Below, piece after piece: positions 1 through 12,761 of a DNA stretch of 64,000 bases. Under the pieces are notes generated by a model. That model was given only the letters and a program-made list of their open reading frames with translations, was not told the DNA's origin and made no database searches. Each line of letters begins with the position of its first letter. Positions within the stretch are counted from its first letter, which is position 1. The position numbers and the translations under genes are program-made. The DNA is taken from assembly GCF_000699445.3 (NCBI RefSeq), contig NC_067198.1, forward strand, positions 39,035,523 to 39,099,522. Reading direction: 5' to 3'. Source of the DNA: Schistosoma haematobium (taxonomy: Eukaryota; Platyhelminthes; Trematoda; Strigeidida; Schistosomatidae).

Positions 1-879
1 GATGAAAATAATGAGAATGACAAATTCTACCATCCTCACATTATTCCGACTGGTTACTAGGATTATTGTGCAAATTAGGAATGAGTTGCAGATAACTCCA
101 CTACTCTTAGATTCTTTGCAGCCATACACTAAATGGAATTAATTAAAGCTGTTTTTCTCTAAGTAAATCTCATGAATAAAACTAATACTCATTCAGTAAA
201 AATTTTATTTGAATATATCCAGTTAATGATATGAGATCCAATCCGGAAATTAGGAAAAAACGCCATCAAATATCATAAAAGCGAATAGGCTTAGATCAAC
301 AATACAGGCATTAAGTTGTTATGTATCCCATATTGATAGAATATTCACTGAACAAATGGTCATGACAGTGAACAAATACTATAGTTTATTAAGTGAAGAG
401 ATTCATCCCCAAAGAATGACACCGCTAATTCATATTGAACTAATACTAGTAATAACATAACTAATTAACGTTAGAGTTTTTTTCAAGTCAACAAAATATT
501 CACATTCAATGATACGTTTATTCACTATTTGACAGAAAATAGTATCTAGAAAAACTTGGCGTAGATATACAAGAACAGTGTGTTGAGTTAGATGAAATCT
601 TGGTTTGGGGAAAGATTCGAAACAAAGATATCAACGTCATTGAACTGAACAATACAACGAAATTGTCAATCGTATATAGAATTCTCTTCAGTCTTAGATA
701 TAAATAAAATGATTTTGACTAGTTTGTTTTATAACATACAAATTACTAGTTGTTATTCATTGATATCAGTAATAATCGTCCATATTTTTTCTGATTGGGA
801 TTTTTAAACATTAAGCAAAAACATTTTCATAATCAGAGAGGGGTTTGGTGAATATTATAGTAATTTAGTAGTTGAATTC
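1..879. other. AT-rich stretch, nothing recognised
   Basis: No exon, repeat body or RNA gene could be supported here. The sequence is AT-rich and stop-dense in the frames examined, as expected for schistosome intergenic or intronic DNA. A minus-strand host gene entering from the left could have an intron here; nothing seen argues for or against it. Confidence 0.5.
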
Positions 880-1190
880 ATGAATGAATTGAAGCTAGAC
901 CACCATGGAAAACCTGGAAGCACTGGACGGCCGTGATCAGTGGATTTCAACCGGGTCTGTTATGAGATAGTAACTCACTGATGACAATGGTGGATGGCGG
1001 CTAAACTTCATGGATTGGTTGAAGTTAAATATTAACAACGTTGGATGTCGGCTCAGGGGTCTAGAGGTTAAGCTCTCACGCTAGAGACTAATAGGTCCTG
1101 GGTTGAAATCTCGTAATGCGGGATCGTTGATGCGCACTGCCGAGGAGTCCCACACTAGGATGAAAGGCCGTCATGAATTCAACTACTAAA
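880..1190 (+). mobile_element. tRNA-derived SINE (Sm-alpha-like), copy 1
   Basis: The core at about 1040-1180 matches the better preserved copies at 16.5 and 31.9 kb: a GGCTCAGgGGTCTAgaGGTTAAG A-box-like stretch, a decayed B-box (GGTTGAAATC where GGTTCGAATCC is expected), then the GATGCGCACTGC and GAGGAGTCCCA blocks of the tRNA-unrelated body. The segment 880-935 reads as the reverse complement of the SINE 3' end (AGCTAGACCACCATGG, AACCTGGAAGCACTGG), so the copy has an inverted head. The family assignment rests on the tRNA-like head and repetition within the window. Confidence 0.75.
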
Positions 1191-1984
1191 ATTTTTTACC
1201 ACAAACTAGACAAATTCCTTGATTTGTTGACGAATGAAAACATCTTAAAATTACCAGGAATTATGTTTACTTGTTTCAAGTTATTTTGTATTTATTATAA
1301 TCACTTATTCATTTTATGTATAAATGATTGAATACGTTTAATCTTCTTATCGTTGATTAAGTTTTCTTGTTTAAAACATCTTGGCAAAAGTAAACATGTA
1401 TACAAAGCATCACTTAACATACTAATGAAACTAAGAATTATCCCTGAACTTTATATGGTGTGAACATTTAATTTAAATTAAATTAAAATGTAATTTATTG
1501 TTACAGCATTGTTAGATCCCAATAGCGGGTTGTTTTTAGCTATCATTCATTGTTGATATTAGTCCTTGACAAGAAATTATCTTTGTAGTCTAAATAAGAT
1601 AGAATTATCTAAGGGACTCGCAAATTCTACTAGTTTTTGTCATTAACCAAATGTAAATTACTTTGAAAGATGATTTTCGTTGAGAATCAATATTCTTATG
1701 ATTTAGTGATTTCTTAGCTGATGTCTAAGATAATAAAGGTAGTTATATTGAGTAATATAACACAAAATCTAACAATTTTAGAAAAAGAGATAGATATGTA
1801 AATTAAACCCATTAATTTGTGATTAAAACTAATTGATGACCAATATATTTAGTTTGTACCCGTTACCAAGGTAGCTGAAGATTATCTGAAAATCTTTTTG
1901 AGTACAAAGGTACAGTTTAAGCCTTATAATTTCTATGGCTTCCTTAAATCTTAATAAAGTATAGTTGGATTTTAATAGATGAAT

Positions 1985-2310
1985 TCACTAGTCGATCTAA
2001 GCTAAACCACCAGTGAAAACCTGGAAACACTGGATGTCCACTTCATCTTGGTATGGGACTCCTCAGAGATGAGCATCCAATCGATTGAAGTTAGACATTG
2101 ACACCGTTGGATGCCGGCCTAGTGGTCTAATCGTTCGCGCTCAAGACTCAAGGTTCTGGGTTAAGATTCCGCGTGTAACATCGTGGATGCACAGTTCTGA
2201 GAAGTTCCATATTAGGACGAAATGGCCGTCTCTTGTTACCAGGTTTTTAATGGTGATCTAGCTTAAGTTAACTCATGGATTCAACTAATAAAACTCCTAC
2301 AATCTCCACA
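1985..2310 (+). mobile_element. tRNA-derived SINE (Sm-alpha-like), copy 2, diverged
   Basis: The SINE core GTTGGATGCCGGCCTAGTGG is followed by a decayed B-box region, the GTGGATGCACAG and GAGAAGTTCCATATTAGGACG blocks, and the tail TGATCTAGCTTAAG. As in copy 1, an inverted piece of the tail (AAACCACCAGTGAAAACCTG) sits at the left. It is more diverged than the copies at 16.5 and 31.9 kb, so it is probably older. Confidence 0.7.
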
Positions 2311-5300
2311 AACTTGCATTCTTGATAAAGTAGGATTGTTTGTTAATCACTTTGAATCGATTCACTACACCCATTTAGTCATGAATGAACAAACGTTTGA
2401 TAAACCTTAGTTATCATTAATATATACATAATTAAAATAATTGATAAATTATGATGTTTAGATTTATTTTAGAACTGATGTGTAAATGATCATATTGAAC
2501 ATTTGAAATTGTTTGTCAGTACATTTTTAATATGAATATTCATAAATATAAATATAAATAAATTGATCAGTGCACTGTCGTAAAAATTTTGTTTAAACTA
2601 AATGACATTTTCATGCAAATAATTATAACATAAATCAGTACATTAGCGTTAATCATTTGTATAAAAGTGACAGCTGTTTCATTTTATTCAAGATTCAATA
2701 GTTCATTTTTAGGAATTTAGCTTCACTTCGAAATGCTTGAGATATTTTCAAGAAAAGCATTTTACTACTTATAATGATGAAAGTAGTTGGAATTGTTAGA
2801 CATTAACTGATGTAATCCCATAGAAATTCAGATTTACTTATGTTGTTCCTCATATAAAAATAAATTTCAACCATAAAAATGTGAAATAATAAGAGATTTT
2901 TAAGTTGAATGATAGAAAAAGAATCAGATTATAAATAATTTACTCAGGAATCTTATGCTGAATGGTCCAATTAAAAGGATCGTATTGCAGCCACCTGAAC
3001 TTGTGGAAATTAAACGTTCATCGAATCAACTCTAAAGCTTGATATAATAAGTAATGATAAGAAATGGACATTTAACCAGGTCGAATCGGCCTACACTATC
3101 TATTTAAATACAAAGTTCAATGTAACATGCAGAAGGATCAGATGGTTACCTCATCAGGGCTGTTTAGTTTTAATAATAGTAAGAAGTAATCATAAAGCCG
3201 AACTCATGAAATTACATACAAACTGAATACGTTTGATGAGATCTAGATATTTACTTAGGGTAATTTACTGCCTAACCATTTTATGGGGTACTCTGTAGAT
3301 CACTAAATAAATACGTCGACTTGGCCTTCTGCTCTAGCTTTCCTTCCTTCATTATTTTTGTTCTGATCAAGTGTACTACCACAACCTAGAAGGTATATAG
3401 GTATTTCTTCCAAATCCGTTAATACTCATGTTCCTACTTCGACACCTATTCATAGCTGGGCATTACACAGTTTACTAGAGAGTAGTTAAAATGTAACTAA
3501 AATATCTTTTGTATTTAATAAATGATTTTACTTAGTATTGGAAAAAAGCTATTAACTGTGTTTCGTTTTTGAAATAATATAGTCCTTGAATTTTAATCTA
3601 ATGTTATTAATTTCGTATTCAAGTAGGCATCGAACTATGGTGGTTCTAACCTAATAATCAAAGTCATTTAACAGAAGGCTTTACCAATAGGCGATTGAAA
3701 GTACTGCACTAGGATGTCAAATTGTTTTCTGAATGATGTCGAGTACGATCAGAGGTCTGATAGGGATTTTTACTTCTCAACCTGTCTCACCATGGAAAGG
3801 TGTTTCTTTTGGAGGGACCAGTAAACGAAACTGAGTTAGAGTTAACGACCAAGGGGCTTAAGGGACAACGATTGTGGGTCGGATAATTACTCTTTTTCGT
3901 GTGCTTCTAAGTAGACTACTCTATACTTTAAAGACCTTACCTCCAGAGACTGAATCCTGTGGGGTAAGCTGAAGTATGCTATTTTTAGGGCCAACTGTGT
4001 TTAACACTCACGTCCCCTTGAGGAAAATGAGCATAATTGCTGATGCTGGTTATCTGGTGCAAACACCTTACTGACTTCAAACCTTCGTATATTCGTCGCT
4101 GTTCGGAAATGCGTTTTCTGCTTTTAGACAAGTGTTCCAGCCATTATGGCACTTTTGGGTGATTATTATATGTAAGCCCAAACACCACATCAAGATAGTA
4201 TCTATGGCCTAGATGTCACCCTTAATCTGGATGATAACGTTGCATATTTTGACGGTCTTAGGTATGCAAATCGGTTTCTGAAAGACGGAAGATTCAACGC
4301 AGATAGACGATATGGAATGCTGAAAACGAGATGTTTATGAAAGTTACAAAAATGACTGATTTCTAAAACTAACGCTCGAAATACATAAAAACAATAAAAC
4401 AAGTTCCTATAAATATAATTTATTTGGAGTGATTTGCGATATTCAGTTCTTTAATTCAAATGAATTTTGATCAGTCTTGGTTGACATATGTATCATAATG
4501 GATATGTCATGACGATCTGCATAAGGTATACAATTTTACACATAATAGATGGGATATGGGTATTAATGGAATCCAGAACGGACGTCAGCTGAATGTAGTT
4601 GCATCCTGGAGTTGATAAGCACTCACCGAATTTGTCTTTGATTAACAAATACCTTTAGTTTTGTATGGTTCAGGATACTCCGATAGAAGTTTCGAAACAA
4701 TATTTGGTTTTGCTCAAATTCATCACCAGTGTTGGGTGATGGGTGGTTAGAATTTCTGAATGCTGATCGGATACTTGTTTTCCTAAGACAGGAGATGGTA
4801 ACGGTTCTCTGATGTACACGACTGTCGCGTTCTAATACTAGATATCTAGAGAAGTGACAAGTCTCTCACACAACAAACCATCTCAGATCAAGTACATGAT
4901 ATAGGTCTTGATCAATATATATTAATTTGTGATAGATACAGAGAACTACAAAAAGTATGCATTAAAATTCATATATATCTATCGATCTTCAATTTTTAAC
5001 CTGTCACAGTTCTCTTTCGCCGATGCAATAAAAACTGAATCAAAGTTTTAAAATTAATTCATTTACAGCACTATATGAATTAATAATCTGAATTAGTAAT
5101 CTTACTGGAATGTTGGTCAGAATAATTCGATTACGATTACGAATAGAGAATATTTTAATTACCTATCAGTACATAAGCAAACTTTATTTATTATTTATTT
5201 TGACAAAAGTTTTTCTTATATTTGAGCTTTCAAACATGAACTAATTCTATTTTCGGGTTAATCAACAATCCATATATAAAATATTTTTCCACAAAAACAT

Positions 5301-5913
5301 ATGTAAACAACAATTTATGTGCTATATTATTTTCGATTGCCTGGATACAATTAACTTCTAAGCATATGCACCAAGACACTTTTAAGTAAAAAAAAAAAAA
5401 GAGTTACAAAATACATTAAATAACTCAAAATCACGTATCACAACATGTTGGTATTCTGAACAATAATAAAAATGAAATAAGTTATCTGAAAATAATCACA
5501 TTACATATAGACATACTACTAACGCAACATTATTTGAGTAGTAGTTCAAAACAAACAAGCCAGATAGAACTATAAATAGAATATATATCTATGCGATAAA
5601 GCAACTGATAATTTGATGCATCAAAGTATAAAAATGTAATCACATTGGTAGATACTTAATAATTTATGGAAATAAGTAGAAGGGTTCTTTAATTTCACTT
5701 TTAAGTTGAATTACAACAATGAATCTGGCAATGGATTTAAAACGAATTCGGTCAAATAAAATTTTGTAGCATTACAATGAAATATGTCCTACAAATGGTT
5801 AGATGAAAAGAAAAGGAAAGTTTAGTAATATTAATCAAGTTAATTAACGAAATAGAATTAAAACAATACATTATAATCAGGGTGAATGAATTTCATTTGA
5901 ATTTCCCATTCCC
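2311..5913. other. 3.6 kb AT-rich DNA, nothing recognised
   Basis: No conserved coding segment was found on either strand. A few tRNA-like or SINE-like scraps may occur (for example around 3620-3720 on the minus strand), but they are too decayed to claim. A 13-nt A run occurs near 5388. Short open frames here have no recognisable protein content. Confidence 0.45.
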
Positions 5914-5923
5914 TAAATATAAG

Positions 5924-6472
5924 GCGCGGATCGGCAAAGCAAAAGCAGCGTATTTACATTTGAAGAACATCTGGAACTCAAAACAACTATCAACCAACAC
6001 CAGAGTCAGAATTTTCAATAATAACGTCAAGACAGTTCTACTGCATGGGGTGGAAACTTGGAGAACTACGAAAGGCATCATCTAGAAGATACAAGTGTTT
6101 ATTGACAGTTGTCTACACAAAACACTTCGGATCCGTTGGCCAGACACTATCAGAAACAACCTACTGTGGGAGAGAACAAACAAGATTCCATCGGAGGAAG
6201 AAATCAAGAAGAAGCGCTGGAAGTGGATAGAACACACATTGAGGAAAGCACCCAACTGCATCACAAGACAAGCTCTCACTTGGAATCCTGAAGGCCAAAG
6301 GAAAAGAGGAAGACCAAAGAACACATTACGCCGGGAAATGGAGATAGACATGAGAAAAATGAACAAGAATTGGATGGAACTAGAAAAGAAGGCCCATGAC
6401 AGAGTGGGTTGGAGAATGCTGGATGGCGGCCTATGCTCCATTAGGAGTAACAGGCGTAAGTAAGTAAGTAAG
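5924..6472 (+). mobile_element. 5'-truncated RTE-clade LINE copy
   Basis: A 549-bp 3' fragment of an RTE/SR2-like LINE, flanked by a 10-bp TSD TAAATATAAG (5914-5923 and 6473-6482). It encodes the C-terminal part of the RT polyprotein: the KARIGKAKAAYLHLKNIWN region, then [17 protein letters not shown] and [18 protein letters not shown] blocks. The copy ends in tandem TAAG repeats, the usual simple-repeat tail of RTE elements. The reading frame is broken by the TAG after WRTTKGII (about 6080). As read, it matches the 3' end of the full-length copy at 7184-10302 base for base up to the tail, including that stop. Confidence 0.9.
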
Positions 6473-6482
6473 TAAATATAAG

Positions 6483-7172
6483 TTTTAAATACTTGGTAAC
6501 TATTAAAACTTGATGTATATTAAACAAGGCTAGCTATGTAATAGTGCATAGTATTTTATGTGGAACCGATTTTTAATGAATATAGTTTAGAAATTAGTCA
6601 GTTAAGTAGATCGCAATAATTTCCCAATATTGATTAGATTTGGAGAATTATATTTTGTTACGTAGATCACATGTCGAACTGTTCAACATAAGCATATAAT
6701 AGATAAAAGAGATAAAAGCAATTAGATAATTAGAGATGAATTTAACAAATTAAAAGTGAAGAATTCGACCTTATGGTAAAGTGAAATTCCTTGTGAATGC
6801 ATTTATTGAATGACATAGATGAATATTAGGATTTATTCTATAGTGTCTTAAACATAATTTACTGTTAATAGTCGTAACATAATAACCGCTCAAAAGATCA
6901 AAATTAAGCATTAAAGCTTTAATTTGTTATGATTATGAATTATACGTTGTATCCGAAGCATAACTGAAAGTTCTAATAAACAAAAATGTCAATTAAGAGC
7001 TTAGATGAAATATTTGTTTACGCAATCTAGTATAAACAATCTAATACATAACACATGTAATAACCTAGATATTTTTATGTTAATGACGATTTGGCTATAT
7101 TAAACACATGAGATATACATATTTTTTAGCCAGACAATATAAAATCAGATGATTAGTTTATTCGTTTAAACC
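6483..7172. other. AT-rich spacer between two RTE copies
   Basis: Nothing is recognised here apart from the left TSD of the full-length RTE copy at its right end (TAGTGGGCTAG, 7173-7183). Confidence 0.5.
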
Positions 7173-7310
7173 TAGTGGGCTAGAACTTCGCATAGAGCCC
7201 AGCTGAGGCTACTGCCAGTCTTAAGCCCGGATAAAAGGCTAACCAGAAAAAATTATTCGAACCTTTTAAACTCTGCCCTGGGAGTCAGAAGGTCTTCATT
7301 TAGAAGAACT

Positions 7311-8021
7311 ATGAAGCCTCATGATGAAAGCCGAGTTCCTTCGGAAGTTACGAGGACGATGCCCCTTCTGACAACCACAACAACCATTTATTTAGGTACA
7401 TGGAATGTTCGTACAGTGTGGGACACCGGGAGAGCCTCGCAAATTGCTGCAGAAATGAGGAGATATAACCTGGAGGTGCTTGGAATCATTGAAACACATT
7501 GGACGAAAGTTGGACAACAGCGAATAGCTTCAGGAGAATTTCTGTTATACTCCGGTCATGAAGAAGAAATGCCTCACATACACGAGGAGTTGCATTGATG
7601 CTATCAAAACAAGCACAAAATGCACTTATAGGATGGGAATCTCATGAACCAAGGATCATCAAAGCTTCTTTCAAAAAAAAAGAATGAGGGCATTTCAATT
7701 AATGTCATCCAACGCTGTGTGCCTACCAACGACTACAATGAAGACGCTAAAGATCAATTCTACGATAGGCTGCAGTCAATCATCGAGAAGTGCCCAACAA
7801 AGGACCTGACTATTCTGATGGGAGATTTCAACGCCAAGGTTGGAACGGACAACACTGGATATGAAGACATCATGGGACGACACGGACTGGGAGAAAAGAA
7901 CGAAAATGGCGAGAGATTTGCAAACCTATGTGCCTTCAATAAACTGGTCATAGGCGGCACCATATTCCCACATAAACGCATTCACAAAGCCACATGGACT
8001 TCACCGGATCACAATACATAG
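7311..8021 (+). pseudogene. RTE apurinic-type endonuclease domain, broken
   Basis: The first open segment (7311-7598) carries the N-terminal EEP-fold motifs LGTWNVRT and LGIIETHW. The frame then shifts; the downstream piece (7644-8021) carries LTILMGDFNAKVG and NGERFANLCAFNKLVIGGT. The catalytic SDH-type block appears further on, after a TAG at about 8019, as ADIAPDHHLLVAKM (about 8095-8135), with proline where serine is usual. In RTE elements this domain nicks target DNA for target-primed reverse transcription. The breaks mean no intact enzyme can be made. Confidence 0.85.
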
Positions 8022-8294
8022 AACCAGATCGATCACATTTGCATCAACAAAAAGTTCAGGAGGACGATGGAAGACGTGCGAATCAAGAGAGGAGCTGATA
8101 TAGCACCAGATCATCACTTACTGGTCGCCAAGATGAAATTGAAACTTAAGGAACACTAGACAACGGGGCAGACAATATCACAAAAGTTCAATACGGCCTT
8201 TCTTCAGGATACTGACAAACTCAACAAATTCAAGATAGTCCTCAGCAATAGGTTCCAGGCCTTTCATGATCTACTCAATGGAGAAGGAACTACT

Positions 8295-9694
8295 ATGGAG
8301 AGCAACTGGAAGGGGATCAAAGAGGCAATCACTTCAACATGTCATGAGGTTCTGGGCCACAAGAAGCACAAGGAATGGATCACTGTTGATAAACTGGATA
8401 TGATTCAAGAAAGGAGGAACAAGAAAGCAGAAATGAATATCAGCCGAACAAGAGCAGAGAAAGCCAAAGCACAAACTGAATACACAGAAGTAAACAAGCA
8501 AGGGAAGAGGAGCATCAGAACCGATAAACGTAAATATGTGGAAGATTTAGCAACGATGGCGGAAAAGGCTTCAAGAGAAGGAAACATGACACAAGTGTGT
8601 GATAAAACAAAGATACTCGCTGGAAATTATCGTAAACCAGAACGACCAGTGAAAAGCAAGGAAGACAAAGTAATCACCAACATTGAAGAACAGCAAAACA
8701 GGTAAGTAGAACCCCAGCCCCACTGAACCTACTCAACATCGAAGCAGCACCCACGGACTTCTCAGTCGATGTTGGCCCATCAACAATTGAAGAGATGAGC
8801 ATGGCCATCAGACAAATCAAGAGTGGCAAAGCATCGGAACCAGACAACATTCCAGCAGAGGCACTAAAAGCAGACGTAGCGGCAACTGCAGGGATACTCC
8901 ACATTCTCTTCAACAAGATTTGGGATGAAGAACAAGTACCAACAGACTGGAAAGAAGGACTTCTGATCAAAATACCGAAGAAAGGCGATCTCAGCAAGTG
9001 TGATAACTACAGGGGAATCACTCTTCTCTCAATACCGGGAAAAGTCTGCAACAGGGTATTGTTAAACAGGATGAAGGACTGCGTAGACGCCCAACTTCGT
9101 GACCAACAGGCAGGATTCCGTAAGGATAGATCGTGTACAGACCAAATCACAACTCTACGGATCATTGTGGAACAATCAATTGAATGGAATTCATCACTCT
9201 ACATCAACTTCATTGACTACGAGAAGGCATTTTATAGCATGGACAGGACAATACTATGGAGGTTTCTTCGACACTACGGAGTACCTGAGGGGATAGTCAA
9301 TATCATACGAAATTTCTATGGTGGATTAAACTGCAAAATCGTGCATGGAGGACAGTTGACAGACTCGTTCAAAGTAAAGGCCAGTGTCAGGCAAGTTTGC
9401 TTACTCTCACCCTTTCTCTTTCTCCTGGTTATCGACTGGGTCATGAAGACGTCAACATCTGAGGGGAAGGATGGAATACAATGGACAGCTGGAATGCAAT
9501 TGGACCATAGTGACTTCGCAGATGATCTGACCCTTCTTTCGCACACGCAACAACAAATGCAGAAGACGAACAGTGTAGCACCAGCGTCAGCAGCAGTAGG
9601 TCTCAACATACACAAAGGAAAAGCAAGATTCTCCGATACAACACAGCATACGCCAATCGATTCATACTTGACGGAGAAGCTTTTGAAGATGTAA
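8295..9694 (+). pseudogene. RTE reverse transcriptase region, broken
   Basis: The linker segment 8295-8705 (NWKGIKEAITSTCHEVLG and following) leads, after a stop and frame change, to an open RT segment 8795-9694. This shows PDNIPAEALK, PTDWKEG, DNYRGITLLSIPGKVCNRVL, FRKDRSCTDQI, FIDYEKAFYSMDR and the catalytic FADD (9515-9526). Usual residues are altered (for example FYSMDR for FDSVDR and VRQVCLLSP for VRQGCLLSP), consistent with decay. The frame shifts again at about 9680. Confidence 0.85.
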
Positions 9695-9755
9695 AAACCT
9701 TTACATATCTTTGGCAGCGTCATTGACGAACAGGGTGGATCTGATGCAGATGTGA

Positions 9756-10297
9756 AGGCGCGGATCGGCAAAGCAAAAGCAGCGTATTTACATTTGAAGA
9801 ACATCTGGAACTCAAAACAACTATCAACCAACACCAGAGTCAGAATTTTCAATAATAACGTCAAGACAGTTCTACTGCATGGGGTGGAAACTTGGAGAAC
9901 TACGAAAGGCATCATCTAGAAGATACAAGTGTTTATTGACAGTTGTCTACACAAAACACTTCGGATCCGTTGGCCAGACACTATCAGAAACAACCTACTG
10001 TGGGAGAGAACAAACAAGATTCCATCGGAGGAAGAAATCAAGAAGAAGCGCTGGAAGTGGATAGAACACACATTGAGGAAAGCACCCAACTGCATCACAA
10101 GACAAGCTCTCACTTGGAATCCTGAAGGCCAAAGGAAAAGAGGAAGACCAAAGAACACATTACGCCGGGAAATGGAGATAGACATGAGAAAAATGAACAA
10201 GAATTGGATGGAACTAGAAAAGAAGGCCCATGACAGAGTGGGTTGGAGAATGCTGGATGGCGGCCTATGCTCCATTAGGAGTAACAGGCGTAAGTAA
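9756..10297 (+). pseudogene. RTE polyprotein C-terminus, interrupted by TAG
   Basis: This continues the RT frame after the shift near 9680. It holds SDADVKARIGKAKAAYL, NNVKTVLLHGVETWRTTKGII, a TAG stop at about 9917, then an open segment to SIRSNRRK and the natural stop. The same TAG and all other bases are shared with the truncated copy at 5924-6472, as far as they overlap. Confidence 0.85.
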
Positions 10298-10313
10298 GTA
10301 AGTAGTGGGCTAG

Positions 10314-12591
10314 GCAAGAAATATGTATTTTATGATCATTCAGTGTTTTTGTTCCTGAAAGTCATATACAATAATGTTGAAATATGTAGCATTTCATCGA
10401 ACGGAGAAAATGTAAATCAAAAGTTCGCTTTTTTTGTACTTTGTAGTTTTTAGACATGATCATTAGATATGAAAACCACAAGAACGATGTAGATATTTCA
10501 AAATGAAGTCCTTTTCAATCCTTATTCATAAGATCCCAAACTAATGAATTAGTAATTCTTGATGTAGTATGTAGAGTTTTAATCTAGGTTGTTAATTAAG
10601 TTAATGCTATTTTGATTTACAACATAGAAAGTATAGTGTTTTGGGTATTTATATTAGATGCACTAAAATGACGACTATTACAAAGCACTACAGTTCAATA
10701 ATTCCAGAGAAAAATTAACAGTGATCAAACTAATAAATAGCCGTTGATATGAATTGAGTAGCAACATTTAGGTTACATGGTTCAAATTTTCAGGGTTATG
10801 AAAATAGGACTCTGGTATTCTTTAAAACTAGTTATTATGACACACCAAGATTCCCTCTATGTTTCAAGATCTTATGACTTTTTGTTTAGTTAATTTCTCT
10901 CAACTTTTGTGATTTTGTTCATTTTCAATGTCTTTTTATTTTTATGCTCATTTTATTATTATGCCTTTGAGAAATAAGACGATCTCTGTTATACGGATTT
11001 GTACTTTTTCGTTGTTGATGTTCACATCTGAAATTAATCAGTCTCTATTAACAGTTGTAGGCCTTAACATCAACATAAATAATATCAGCCCATAAAAATG
11101 AATTTTAGACCTTTTGCACGACTTAAAGACTAACTGAATTTAGTGAGTCAGTGGATAACGCTTTAGCGTTTGAGGTGAAAGTTTAGTGTATAATACCAAT
11201 CATTATACTTTAGTTATACTTAAACGGAATTAAATCAATTGTTTTATACAAATTTTATTTGTAGATTATTCCTTTTGTTACTGGGTAAATATATGATATC
11301 ATTTGGTATGTTATATAAGTGATTTTATGAAGAAATCGAGAATGATTTTGATGAGAAATAACATCAGTCGTTAGATCACTAAAAACGGTACAACTACGGA
11401 TTACTGGTTGATAATATTTTCCACCTTCTCATTTGTTTACATTCATGATCCAATAAACAGTCGACCCAAAACCATTCCATTTTATAGAGAGCACGTATCA
11501 ATCAAATAATGAGTTGGATTTCATTGATTACCAACTTCTACTTTATTAATTTTACAACATAGGACAATCATCAATAAATGCCAGTAATGAGTTTCTATTA
11601 TTGTCTAGAAGCAGGTGACCTATTAGGTCGCAGTTTTTCACTGTAACTTTTGGGGATTCTTTTAAAAGCGTTTAGTATTATTTAAGTTCTTTAGTTATAA
11701 TTTTTTGTTGGTCAGAAGAACGATCCCATGTTTAAACTCTACGACTAACTTTAATAATATGTATCCTCAAGGTTTAATTTAAAAAGAACTTATGAACATT
11801 ACGTTCAGCTGTTTCCAATTCTTTAAATTTTAAATATTTGAATGGCGTAGCTGACTAAATTAATGTCTAAAATAATGATGAACAGTTTGAACTAAAAAAA
11901 TTATCCAGAATGTTCATGCTACTTTTATTTGGATTAACTAAGGTTTTAGGTCAATTGAAATGATTTCCGGTCTATCATACTTGCTGGTAATATGTTATAT
12001 AAGTCTAACTATTATCTGTTCCGACGATCGATGTTATCTGGTGTAAGAATATATTGTAAGAAAGGTAGGGATGGCCAAATCAAAAAGTAAAATTAGTTCA
12101 TAAGATCACTTATTGTTGGTCTGGGGCATGCTGGTTCTACGTTGTTACTGACTGACTGACTGACAGACTACTGGGTTGAGATTCATACAGTAACCTCAAA
12201 CAGTGCACGAAGATGTCGGATGATAGGGACCGAAACAAGTCACAGTGGCATAAATGGATTCACTCTTTATCAGTCTTTAGGTCTCTTGTTACAATAATCC
12301 TTCATATATATCTTTTCCTCCTGTCTTTCTGAACCATACTATCAATAACTAACCTTTTTCATCATAACTGTTACTACATTATTTTGGCTTCTTCATTAGT
12401 CGTCTTTTTAATTTTATCACGTTGTGCGTATGTGATAAATAACAACTAGGGCTGACATACTTTTCCGTTATTTTCTAAATTGAATCCAGCCGACTGAATA
12501 ACATTGATAGCAGGATAAGACAACCAAAAATAGTAATAGATTCAAAAGAAATTACCGAAATAGCATAGCTGTTTGTTTTTCCTGTGTTTCT
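10314..12591. other. AT-rich region downstream of OAT, nothing recognised
   Basis: This should include the OAT 3' UTR, which is transcribed leftwards from 12591. I could not identify a clear AATAAA signal (TTTATT on the plus strand) close to the stop codon. A GACT tetranucleotide run occurs near 12150. No coding segment was recognised. Confidence 0.45.
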
Positions 12592-12761
12592 TCACGATCT
12601 ACTCAATGAACCAATCACTTTGTGTATAATTTCTGTCGCTTTGTGCAGTTCATCTTCTTTAATAACTAAAGGCGGTGCTAATCGAATGATTGTGTCATGT
12701 GTTGGCTTAGCCAACAAACCATGATCGCGTAATTTTAAACAAACATCCCACGCATTAAATC
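12592..12761 (-). CDS. OAT: OAT exon 9 (last, stop TGA)
   Basis: 170 nt encoding [56 protein letters not shown], then TGA at 12594-12592. The acceptor is GTCCAG. Confidence 0.95.

Larger units (their letters stand above)
7184..10302 (+). mobile_element. full-length but defective RTE-clade (SR2-like) LINE
   Basis: The element is bounded by an 11-bp TSD TAGTGGGCTAG (7173-7183 and 10303-10313) and ends in TAAG repeats, so both ends are intact at about 3.1 kb. It has a short GC-richer 5' leader, an AP-type endonuclease region (from about 7311), an RT region (about 8750-9700) and a C-terminal region to 10297. RTE-family order and motifs are visible: GTWNVRT, MGDFNAKVG, DNYRGITLLS, YINFIDYEKAF, FADD. 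Frameshifts (for example near 7600 and at an A run near 7675) and stops (about 8019, 8158, 8703, 9914) make it non-functional. The clade call comes from protein motifs; SR2 relatedness is inferred. Confidence 0.9.

Noticed and set aside
9316..9915. 199-codon minus-strand ORF
   Set aside because: Antisense shadow of the RTE reverse transcriptase region; no independent motifs.
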